Shown one piece after another: positions 4,936 to 11,620 of a stretch of DNA of 23,899 nt. Numbering within the stretch: position 1 is the first letter of the stretch; every line of letters starts with the position of its first letter. The position numbers were made by a program, and so were the translations under genes. The DNA is taken from positions 1 through 23,899 of IMG/VR virus record IMGVR_UViG_3300018465_000014; one strand, written 5' to 3'. The notes under the pieces are model-generated. The model was not told where the DNA came from. It ran no database searches and worked only from the letters and a program-made list of their open reading frames with translations. The DNA comes from a virus.

Positions 4936-4958
4936 GGGGCGCCCGGGCCGGGCGCCCC
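4936..4958 (+). terminator. Terminator-like hairpin after array gene 5
   Basis: GGGGCGCCC (4936-4944) pairs with GGGCGCCCC (4950-4958) across a 5-base loop. It lies 11 bases after the stop codon. There is no T-run, only CTACT. It ends 7 bases before the -35 of P7. Confidence 0.65.
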
Positions 4959-4965
4959 CTACTGC

Positions 4966-5006
4966 TTGACACACCTCACAGAATCCTGTAACGTATTTCT
5001 TGCCAG
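4966..5006 (+). promoter_or_regulatory. Promoter P7 of the repeated array (diverged box)
   Basis: TTGACA (4966-4971), a 17-base spacer and TAACGT (4989-4994) are present. The downstream box reads ATTTCTTGCCAG (4995-5006), with two differences from the consensus. The spacer is nearly identical to P5 and P6. The start codon at 5031 is 36 bases after the -10. Confidence 0.85.
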
Positions 5007-5030
5007 AGAGCGGATGGGAAGGGGTCAGAG

Positions 5031-5429
5031 ATGAGCACCAGCAGGCAGGCCGGAACGGACGGGATGGACCCCCGCACCCAGGTCGGTGACATCGTCGAAT
5101 ACGTGCGCAACGGTCGACGGTACCGGTTCCGGGTGGACGTGATCGGTCAGCGGCACGTGATGGGTGCCGCGGTCGCGGTTGACACGAACAAGCCGATCCG
5201 GCACGGGTCCGTCGGAGTGAACCGTTCGGCGCCACGCGAAGACCTACGCACCATCGCGGCCGGCCGGATGACCCACGCCGCCGCACTCCGGGAGCATGAG
5301 CAGCGCACGGCCAGCCCGCTCCGGTGTAGCGCCGGGCTGGTCGCGTGGCCGTATGACGGCCACTGCATCCTCGCGCCCGGACATCGGGGCCCGTGCGACC
5401 GACCGCAGGTGCACCGTCTCGGGCGCTGA
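5031..5429 (+). CDS. Array gene 6: unknown protein, beta-barrel-like N-terminus and Cys/His C-terminus
   Basis: The 132-residue product starts after AAGGGG. Residues 18-75 look like an SH3-like barrel (VGDIVEYVRNGRRYRFRVDV, then a charged RSAPREDLRTI). The C-terminal 35 residues carry C-x9-GHC and PGHRGPC, a Cys/His pattern often seen at the ends of small actinophage proteins. It may bind metal. It is the last rightward gene, ending 5 bases before the large inverted repeat at 5435. No function is recognised. Confidence 0.6.
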   Translation: MSTSRQAGTDGMDPRTQVGDIVEYVRNGRRYRFRVDVIGQRHVMGAAVAVDTNKPIRHGSVGVNRSAPREDLRTIAAGRMTHAAALREHEQRTASPLRCSAGLVAWPYDGHCILAPGHRGPCDRPQVHRLGR

Positions 5430-5434
5430 ACACA

Positions 5435-5471
5435 CACAGAGGGGGTACCCGGACCGGGTACCCCCTCTGTG
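5435..5471. terminator. Long inverted repeat at the convergent junction, probable bidirectional terminator
   Basis: The arms 5435-5451 and 5455-5471 are perfectly complementary over 17 bp around a 3-base loop (16 bp if the innermost pair is left open). The stem contains GGGGGTACCC and its complement. It sits exactly between the end of the rightward array and the end of the leftward late operon, so it would be read as a hairpin from both sides. Neither side has a T-run. Confidence 0.75.
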
Positions 5472-5495
5472 CCGCGTGTGACCGACACGACTCGG

Positions 5496-5513
5496 CTTGC
5501 TTGCGCAAGCAAG
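5496..5513. repeat. 18-bp perfect palindrome
   Basis: CTTGCTTGC is followed directly by GCAAGCAAG, making an 18-bp perfect palindrome. It lies between the convergent terminator and the stop of the last leftward gene. It is less GC-rich than its surroundings. It could be an operator-like site, a second termination hairpin for the leftward operon, or a replication or packaging site; the sequence alone does not decide. Confidence 0.6.
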
Positions 5514-5516
5514 TAT

Positions 5517-5885
5517 CTAACGGACCGTCCCGTGCTCGGGTTTGACCGCGGTCGGAACCGGATCGACCACGGGGGTCTGCTGCACCCGAGTGAGGGCGAA
5601 CAGCAGCGCGACGACCAGCGCGTTGGCGCCGGCAACGTAGCGGTCCGGGATCGCCAGCCCGTAGCCTGCGGTGAGCGCCGCACCCGCGGTGATCAGGTAG
5701 GTAACCAGGCTCGGCGCGATCGGGCGCACCCGCCACGCCACCAGGACGGCTACCGCGCCATCCACGACGGCCACCCAGAGCGTCACGTGCTGATCGGTTA
5801 GGAACGGCAGGCCGAACACGGCCAGCGCACTCAGGACGGCTGCGATGGCGGCACCGTACGCCGCCGGTTCACGCGTGAATTTCAT
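5517..5885 (-). CDS. Holin-like membrane protein with four predicted membrane helices
   Basis: The 122-residue protein starts at the ATG at 5885, which overlaps the preceding stop (ATGA). It opens with MKFTREPAAYGAAIAAVL, similar to starts I recall from Streptomyces-phage holin-like proteins. Four hydrophobic segments are visible at about residues 9-30, 35-53, 60-80 and 85-103, followed by a short Pro-rich tail. It is the last gene of the lysis cluster and of the leftward operon. A role in membrane permeabilisation for endolysin release is inferred from topology and position. Confidence 0.65.
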   Translation of the reverse strand: MKFTREPAAYGAAIAAVLSALAVFGLPFLTDQHVTLWVAVVDGAVAVLVAWRVRPIAPSLVTYLITAGAALTAGYGLAIPDRYVAGANALVVALLFALTRVQQTPVVDPVPTAVKPEHGTVR

Positions 5886-6220
5886 GATCGTTCCCCGTTC
5901 TCGGTAGCCACGGGCACCGGTCGGCGCCGCGGAGTCCTCAACATCAACACGAACCGCCACACCGCCACGGGCAGCATGACGGTAAGCCCCACCGTGCGCG
6001 CGACGATCAGGACGGCGCTGTCCGGCCAAGCCATCCGCAGCACCCGAATCACCACGATGAACGCACCGACCCCCATGAACGCAGCGACGTGGCGCCCCAT
6101 CGCGCTACGCCACCAGGGGAAACGGATCGAATAGAAGAACATGAAAGCAACCAGAACCAGCGCGAGCAGTGCCAGTAGCCAGTCGCCAAGACGCGTGAGT
6201 GAGGTGAGCGCATCGTGCAT
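5882..6220 (-). CDS. Small membrane protein with three predicted helices, possible second holin
   Basis: The ATG at 6220 was chosen because GAGGGAGA lies about 9 bases upstream; in-frame ATGs at 6238 and 6244 overlap the previous gene. The 112-residue product has hydrophobic stretches at about residues 9-32 (WLLALLALVLVAFMFFYSI), 43-62 and 66-92, and a basic tail (LRTPRRRPVPV). It lies in the lysis cluster beside another multi-helix membrane protein. A holin/antiholin pair is a reasonable guess, not shown by sequence. Confidence 0.6.
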   Translation of the reverse strand: MHDALTSLTRLGDWLLALLALVLVAFMFFYSIRFPWWRSAMGRHVAAFMGVGAFIVVIRVLRMAWPDSAVLIVARTVGLTVMLPVAVWRFVLMLRTPRRRPVPVATENGERS

Positions 6221-6224
6221 GAGG

Positions 6225-6419
6225 CTATTCTCCCTCATCCTCACCGCGTAAAGCGTGCACGATACGCTCCGCGAAATGGTTCTCTTCGGCTAGTTTCGTC
6301 ATCCGCCCAACCCGGCGGATGACATCGGCCCATAGTCCGTGCTGACGGGTGAGCGCGTCGCCGGCCTCGGCGGCTGCGCGGTAAGCGTCGTCGCCAGGGT
6401 CAGTCAAGCGAACCATCAT
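6225..6419 (-). CDS. Small helical protein of the lysis cluster, unknown function
   Basis: The likely product is 63-64 residues, starting at the tandem ATGs at 6419/6416, with AAAGGG upstream. It overlaps the end of the preceding gene by about 20 bases. The sequence is helical and charged (DAYRAAAEAGDALTRQHGLW, ending ALRGEDEGE) and has no membrane segment. A longer frame from 6485 would overlap the preceding gene by 86 bases and is less likely. Function unknown. Confidence 0.5.
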   Translation of the reverse strand: MMVRLTDPGDDAYRAAAEAGDALTRQHGLWADVIRRVGRMTKLAEENHFAERIVHALRGEDEGE

Positions 6420-6798
6420 CGTCTGCTGCTGCCCTTTCGCTGAGGGTACCCAGCGCTTGCACCACACGAGCCGTTGTGTCCGCATACGCCATCAGTGCCC
6501 TTACCTGTTCTGCCGCGATCGTGGCCGTCTCCTGCCACCTGCCCGCGGCAGCCCACAGTTGCGCCTCCCGTTCCTGTCCGGCCTGCCGCTCCTGATCGTG
6601 CTGCTTGACCAGTTCGGCCCGGATCGCTCGCTCGGCGTCGAGTTGAGCTTTCCATTGTGCTTCGATCCTGTCCAGCGTGCTCCCGGGCAGGAGTGCGCCA
6701 TCCCTCAGCAGCCGGAACAGCGACACGGTCAGCGCCAGCGCCAGCACTAACCCACCGACCGGCCCGACCCATCCCGGGCTGACCCACTCCAGACCCAT
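6400..6798 (-). CDS. Single-pass membrane protein with long coiled coil, lysis cluster
   Basis: The 132-residue protein has one N-terminal transmembrane helix at residues about 12-32 (GPVGGLVLALALTVSLFRLL). A long charged helix follows at about 40-105 (DRIEAQWKAQLDAERAIRAE and onwards), probably a coiled coil. The topology resembles i-spanin (Rz) proteins, but the inferred host would lack a classical outer membrane. A regulator of lysis or a simple pinholin partner is equally possible. It follows the endolysin after a 66-base gap that holds a 20-bp palindrome. Confidence 0.55.
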   Translation of the reverse strand: MGLEWVSPGWVGPVGGLVLALALTVSLFRLLRDGALLPGSTLDRIEAQWKAQLDAERAIRAELVKQHDQERQAGQEREAQLWAAAGRWQETATIAAEQVRALMAYADTTARVVQALGTLSERAAADDDGSLD

Positions 6799-6825
6799 CG
6801 GCTGTACCCCCGTGTCCGCAACCGC

Positions 6826-6845
6826 GCCGGAAAGCGCTTTCCGGC
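6826..6845. repeat. 20-bp perfect palindrome between endolysin and membrane gene
   Basis: GCCGGAAAGC is followed by GCTTTCCGGC, a perfect 20-bp palindrome. As RNA it would form a 9-bp stem with a minimal loop. It fills the only sizeable gap in the lysis cluster. It may attenuate or process the late transcript, separating endolysin from downstream genes, or be a protein-binding site. No T-run follows. Confidence 0.6.
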
Positions 6846-6864
6846 CAGCCTACCGGGGCAGGTG

Positions 6865-7764
6865 CTACGAGTTGGGGGTCGCGCCGTCCAGCGTGCCCAG
6901 CACCCTACGGACGGCATCCTCAGCCGCTTTCTGGACGATCGGCCCGAGGGCGGCCACCAGGGCGGCGCGGTCCTCAGCGGTGAGCGTGACGGTTGCGGCC
7001 GGCCGCGCGCGCAGGGCTTCGATGTCGCTCTCCATCTTGGTCAGCAGCCTGACCAGCGGCACGACCGGGTTGAGGTACACGGCCTGGGCCGTGTCGCGCA
7101 CGTGCTGCCAGGGCTTGCGGTCGCCACCGTCCGGATCGGTCCAGTCGCCCGGGTATTCCTCATCGATGAAAGCCATTTCTTCCCCTTTCAGGAATTCGTT
7201 GACGTCGGCGAACAGCACATCCCACGGAAACTCTTTCCCGGGGTCCATGTGGTCGCCGCGATCCTCCGGATATGCATACGTGCAGTCGACGTGACCGACG
7301 AAGCCACGGATATCGCGGTTACCGAAATCCGGGTGCGCCGACCGCAGTTCGGGGACGGACAACCGACGGACCGGGATGCCGTACTTCTTGCAATCCCGGG
7401 CCATCTGCTTGGCGGCTACGCGGATCGTGGCCCGGCTGACGGGATCGAGCCACTGTGCACGTGTCTGTACCGTGCCCGCCAACTCGTACTGAATACCGAT
7501 GTCGTTACCGTGGGACCGCGCGGTGTGTGCCTCGTCCCACGTGTACACGCACTGCGTACATGTGTCGCTGTCCGCATGGTAATGTGCAGATGTGCCGTCG
7601 GTGCGGCGCGCATCGTAGGCCGCGCCAGCCTCGCCCGCGTTCGGTCCCTCGTGACCGGCGGTGTAGTGCACCACAATCACGCGCGGCATGCCGCGCTTCC
7701 GTCCCCTGGTCCAGGACCGGGGACGTACAAACTCAAGGTCGGGATACTCTTCCGATCTTGCCAT
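6865..7764 (-). CDS. Endolysin: N-acetylmuramoyl-L-alanine amidase
   Basis: The 299-residue protein hydrolyses the amide bond between muramic acid and the stem peptide of peptidoglycan. Residues about 25-185 form an Amidase_2/PGRP domain. It has a first zinc ligand H33 (VIVVHYTAG), a second H158 (GFVGHVD) and a third D174 in HMDPG, matching the His-His-Asp set of AmpD-like amidases. The C-terminal 80 residues (LVRLLTKMESDIEALRARPA onwards) are helical, without a recognised wall-binding repeat, and may oligomerise or bind the wall. There is no signal peptide, so release through a holin is expected. GGGAGG lies 7 bases before the ATG. A small hairpin (CCCTG/CAGGG) precedes it. Confidence 0.88.
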   Translation of the reverse strand: MARSEEYPDLEFVRPRSWTRGRKRGMPRVIVVHYTAGHEGPNAGEAGAAYDARRTDGTSAHYHADSDTCTQCVYTWDEAHTARSHGNDIGIQYELAGTVQTRAQWLDPVSRATIRVAAKQMARDCKKYGIPVRRLSVPELRSAHPDFGNRDIRGFVGHVDCTYAYPEDRGDHMDPGKEFPWDVLFADVNEFLKGEEMAFIDEEYPGDWTDPDGGDRKPWQHVRDTAQAVYLNPVVPLVRLLTKMESDIEALRARPAATVTLTAEDRAALVAALGPIVQKAAEDAVRRVLGTLDGATPNS

Positions 7765-7803
7765 ATGGCCACCTCCCTGTAGTCAGGGTACACCGATCTC
7801 CGC

Positions 7804-8274
7804 TCAGGTGGCCGGACGGTACCTGAGTGACCACCGCATCTCATCCGCGGTTCCCCAGGTGAAGGGCGATGTGGTACCGACCGAACCGGCACCGTCATGA
7901 ATGAACCGGATCACCGTGTTGGCCGCGAACCGGACGATTCCTGAGTGTTCGGACGTGCCGCTGTTCAGGTAGTGCGCCGGCCCGACGGCGCCCGAGACGG
8001 AGTCCGCGTGGGCAGTCACCGGGACTGACATATTCCAGGTGGCCGCAGTGCCCCAACCGGTGGTGGACCCACCGATCAGCCACCCTTCCCATTCGATCTC
8101 GTCCGCCACATCGGCCACCCGGCGGTACCGGGAGGTGAGTACCCCGTTGCCGATCCCGGACGGTGGAGTGCCGGCCAGGGCGGACCAGGTCGGCACATAG
8201 GTTGTCCAGCCCGGCTGGATAAGCTCATTGAGCGCCGACGCGGTCAACACCTCACCGGCCGCGAAAAGTGCCAC
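7804..8274 (-). CDS. Minor tail protein, beta-rich
   Basis: The 156-residue protein begins MALFAAGEVLTASALNEL, a start I recall for short minor tail proteins of Streptomyces phages (a helical anchor after MALF-x-A-G). The rest is beta-rich with many Gly, Thr and Ser, including WNMSVPVTAHADSV and aromatic residues near the end (EMRWSLRYRP). This fits a trimeric tail-tip or receptor-binding appendage. It abuts the end of the large tail protein (gap of 1 base) and precedes the endolysin. The exact role is inferred from position. Confidence 0.65.
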   Translation of the reverse strand: MALFAAGEVLTASALNELIQPGWTTYVPTWSALAGTPPSGIGNGVLTSRYRRVADVADEIEWEGWLIGGSTTGWGTAATWNMSVPVTAHADSVSGAVGPAHYLNSGTSEHSGIVRFAANTVIRFIHDGAGSVGTTSPFTWGTADEMRWSLRYRPAT

Positions 8275-8275
8275 G

Positions 8276-11200
8276 TCAGAGCCCCAATCTCATCGGGTAG
8301 GCCAGACTGACCGCGTCGCCAGCACTGTGCGCCTGCGTGACCCCGTTGACTGATCTTGTCACGGTACCGGTCTGAACGTCACCGGCCAGCGCGAACGTGG
8401 CACTGCGGCTGATGGCCGCCGCGCCACCGGTGACGACGAAGGAACCGGCCGCGACGTTGGCCGGTGTGGTCTGCAATACGAAATCCAGGACAAGCGCCTG
8501 ATCGTCGCCGGTAGTGGTGCTGATCTCGGCAGCCTCAGACATCCCCGCGAGGGTGGCCACCGATGTCCAGTCATCCTGCTTCCAACCCAACACGAACACG
8601 GACAAATTCGCGCGCAACGTGGCAGTATGTGCCGGGTAGGCGATGTTCTGCGCTGAGGCATTGAGCAGGGTGGAAGCGGTGATCACCTGCGGCTGGACAC
8701 CCCGCAGGGTGAAGACCCGCGCGGAGCATGTCACCCCAGCGGAGACGTTGGCGAACTCCACCGTCGGCGCACTCTCGGTGCCCGAGTGCACGCGCGCGAA
8801 CACCTGCACATTGTCCGCGCGCGCGAAGATCTCCAGTCGCTCCCACCCCGACGGGGTGATCGGCCGACCCGTGCCGCTGTTGCGACACGCGGCGATCAGC
8901 AACATAAGATCGTTCTGTACTGAACTGGCGTGGATCGTCGGCGTGACACTCGCGCCGTCCGCGTGCATCGCGGTACCGCCACCGATGAAAGTCGGCGTGA
9001 CCGTCGTCATCGCGGTGCAAGTGACCACCTCGTCACCGATGCGCCAGTCGTACGGTTCTGCCGTGGTCGACCAGCGCGTTACCGTCTCCGAGGTACCGAC
9101 CACCCGCAGCGTGACCGATGTCGCGCTACTGGTTAGATCACTCAACAGGTAGCTGTCCAGTGAGTCAAGTCGACCGTAGACGGTATCCTCGATCACCGCA
9201 ACGTCATACGGCGACGCCGGTCGACCGTCGATACTCAGCTCATGGGTCATCGACGTGAGTTGTTCGTCCGACCCATGGAACAGCTGATCGACCGACCCTG
9301 GCGCCAGCCAGACCGGCGGATCGGTGATCACCAAACGGTCACCGAAGTCCAGCCGCTGGGCTAGCGTCGCCAGACTGGTCAGCCCGTTGGCGAGCATGTG
9401 CCCCAGGTTCAACGTGATCGGGTAGCGTTCCTCGTCCCGGGTACCCAGGTAGACGAACCATCCCGCCAGCGGGTACAGCTGCGTGTCCAACTCGACATTG
9501 ACCGTGGTCGCGTCGTCGGCCCGCCCGACCCCCTCAGGCGGAGGGAGCACGGACAACGGGCCGGACTCCAACACGTAACGGGCGGACGATCCCTGCTCGC
9601 GCGTCACGGTCATGTCGTTGACCAGCTGGTCATCGTCCGGGATGGCCGACAGCGCGTGCAGCTGCGGTGTACTGGCGTCGTACTGGAGCGTCAGGATCGG
9701 CGGCTGCTGGTAGATACTGGCCCGGGTGCGGTACACCAGGGTTCCCGGCATCCCGCGGTGCTCGTACAGCAAGCCAAGATCGGCATCAACGCACTCGGAG
9801 ACGATGGCGGACACCGTGGCCACCGGCTGCGGTCCCATTGTCATCGTGTCCGAGGATGATCCGACCTGATGGATACCGAACCCGGCTGCGGTCAGAACAC
9901 GGTACATCCGATCAAGAGCAGTCTCACCTACGTGCCCGTACGCGGCTTCCCACAGTGACGTGTACCCAGTGTTACCCGTCCAGATGGCCAGATGGCCAAC
10001 CTGCTGCCTAGTCTCGGCGGCAACATCAACGGACGAGAAAATCTCGACGAAACGGGCCATATCGGCAGACACGCCGAAGCTCAGATAGCCGATCTCTTCC
10101 TCGTCCCGGTGAAGGTAGACCTCGGTTGTGCCACCGGCCGTAGCGACCCGCAGTCGGAAGAAGTGCCATTCCGTGTCGACCAGGGTTACCGTGCTGATGT
10201 AGCTGACCGCGTCATCGTGCAGTATCTGGTAACCGGCCCGGTAGTAGCCGGTGCTCACGTCAACGTCAACGATGATCCGGTACAGCCCGCCCATCCCGGC
10301 GATACGAAAGACTGTCGGCCCCTCAGTACCCCAGTCGGTTGACGGGGTCCGGCCCACCCACGTGACGGACCAGTCGGCAACACCCGTGAGCACCGGCAGA
10401 TCCCCGTACAGCCAACCCGGGGCGTTCGCCAACGACAGCACGGGAGCGCTCCCGCCCGGTCCCTCGACGCTGGTCCAGCTGAACAGGCCGGCCATCGCGC
10501 CGACCCCGTCAACCAGGGATTCGGCCTGCTCTGACTGTGGGCCGTCCTCCAGCGGCCAATAGGCGACCAACCCACCTTCGGCCTGCTCGCGCGCCTCAAT
10601 CGCCAGACGCAGCGCGCTGCGCGCCGGTGCGGTGTCGCGGTCAAGGCGCGACGTGACACCGGTGATCTCAATCGAAGCCCAGATGTCGGCACCGGCGGCC
10701 ACCCAGTGCACCGGCCAGGACGGCACCGACCCAGCGGCCCGGAACGTCCAACCCGCCGCGCCGGCCAGTACATAGAGGTGACCGTGGCCGGCCGACGGCG
10801 CCGACGGGAACGCGATCGCCTGTGCGCCGTCGCGGCGCGCCCACCGCGCCCACACGCGCGTACGCGGGATGTTCGCGTCCGCGGTCAGGGTGTCGACCAG
10901 CAGTTGCCAGTCCCCGACGCTGTCCCATGGGGGGTCCGCGATGTCGTCCGGGTCGGACTCCCACCCCTGGACCGCGACGATCAGATCACTGGCCAGGGTG
11001 CCCGACCCGAGCGTCATCAGTGAACTGCCTCCGTCGTTGCCGGACAACTGCTCGCGCACCGTCGGGTCGGCGCCGTCGCCGTAGATCACCATGGCGACGG
11101 CCGTGTGTGCGTGCGTGGCACCGGTGAAGGTGGCGGACTGGGTGCCGGTCGCGCCGGTCGCGGCGAGTGCCTTGACCGCGCTGCGCATGGTGGACACGCT

Positions 11201-11620
11201 GTTGTCCGTCTCGGTGCCGGCGGTCATCCCCCCGGGCACGGCGTAGCCACCGGCCGCGCCGACCGACAGCCACGAGCACAGCAGCAGCGCGTGCGCGCTG
11301 GTGGCGGTGACGCTCGGCGCGGTGTGCGTCCCGGAGGATGTCTCGCGCACCGTCCCGCTCCCGTGCGGGACGCTCCCGACGGAGACGCGCATCGGGGTGT
11401 TGCGCCCGATCAGACCGCGGTACGGGCTGTTCGGGTTGCGCAGAGTCCAGCGACCGTCGGTGTTGTTGAGGCTCAGCTGTGCGCTGGTCATGTCCGGCAG
11501 AGCGGAACCGGTCCGGCGCTGGCGCGTGATGGTGATCGCGTCGCGGTTGTAGGCGTACTCCGGGACGGAGACCCACTCCGTCCCGGACCAGAATTGAAGA
11601 TCGATCGGTATGACGCTCAC
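8276..11620 (-). CDS. Large tail-tip protein (Dit-like core, LamG-like domain, inserted repeat modules)
   Basis: The 1114-residue protein follows the tape measure with a GTGA overlap. The N-terminal 1-83 look like a distal-tail/baseplate-hub fold (LTMSAQLSLNN-type segment, NPNSPYRGLIGRNTPMRVSV). The fold seems to resume at about 292 (SVPSWPVHWVAAGADIWASI). Residues about 345-560 form a LamG/concanavalin-like domain (GLVAYWPLEDG to GHLAIWTG). Residues about 560-870 are typical of phage tail-hub proteins. The end (VTRSVNGVTQAHSAGDAV, PMRLGL) closes a small beta domain. Two blocks, at about 84-291 and 872-1077, each hold two related modules of roughly 90 residues and look like insertions. It probably forms the tail tip and contacts host glycans. 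Confidence 0.75.
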   Translation of the reverse strand: MSVIPIDLQFWSGTEWVSVPEYAYNRDAITITRQRRTGSALPDMTSAQLSLNNTDGRWTLRNPNSPYRGLIGRNTPMRVSVGSVPHGSGTVRETSSGTHTAPSVTATSAHALLLCSWLSVGAAGGYAVPGGMTAGTETDNSVSTMRSAVKALAATGATGTQSATFTGATHAHTAVAMVIYGDGADPTVREQLSGNDGGSSLMTLGSGTLASDLIVAVQGWESDPDDIADPPWDSVGDWQLLVDTLTADANIPRTRVWARWARRDGAQAIAFPSAPSAGHGHLYVLAGAAGWTFRAAGSVPSWPVHWVAAGADIWASIEITGVTSRLDRDTAPARSALRLAIEAREQAEGGLVAYWPLEDGPQSEQAESLVDGVGAMAGLFSWTSVEGPGGSAPVLSLANAPGWLYGDLPVLTGVADWSVTWVGRTPSTDWGTEGPTVFRIAGMGGLYRIIVDVDVSTGYYRAGYQILHDDAVSYISTVTLVDTEWHFFRLRVATAGGTTEVYLHRDEEEIGYLSFGVSADMARFVEIFSSVDVAAETRQQVGHLAIWTGNTGYTSLWEAAYGHVGETALDRMYRVLTAAGFGIHQVGSSSDTMTMGPQPVATVSAIVSECVDADLGLLYEHRGMPGTLVYRTRASIYQQPPILTLQYDASTPQLHALSAIPDDDQLVNDMTVTREQGSSARYVLESGPLSVLPPPEGVGRADDATTVNVELDTQLYPLAGWFVYLGTRDEERYPITLNLGHMLANGLTSLATLAQRLDFGDRLVITDPPVWLAPGSVDQLFHGSDEQLTSMTHELSIDGRPASPYDVAVIEDTVYGRLDSLDSYLLSDLTSSATSVTLRVVGTSETVTRWSTTAEPYDWRIGDEVVTCTAMTTVTPTFIGGGTAMHADGASVTPTIHASSVQNDLMLLIAACRNSGTGRPITPSGWERLEIFARADNVQVFARVHSGTESAPTVEFANVSAGVTCSARVFTLRGVQPQVITASTLLNASAQNIAYPAHTATLRANLSVFVLGWKQDDWTSVATLAGMSEAAEISTTTGDDQALVLDFVLQTTPANVAAGSFVVTGGAAAISRSATFALAGDVQTGTVTRSVNGVTQAHSAGDAVSLAYPMRLGL

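Noticed and set aside
2815-5006. Repeated promoters as L5-type stoperators
   Set aside because: Only the CTTGACA part resembles the stoperator core (reverse-complement TGTCAAG), which is explained by the -35 box; the copies lie only in front of genes and in one direction.
2815-5006. CRISPR array
   Set aside because: The repeats are promoters spaced by whole genes, not short direct repeats with unique spacers.
6862-7782. 306-residue rightward ORF opposite the endolysin
   Set aside because: The minus strand encodes a complete amidase with zinc ligands; the antisense frame has no recognisable motif.
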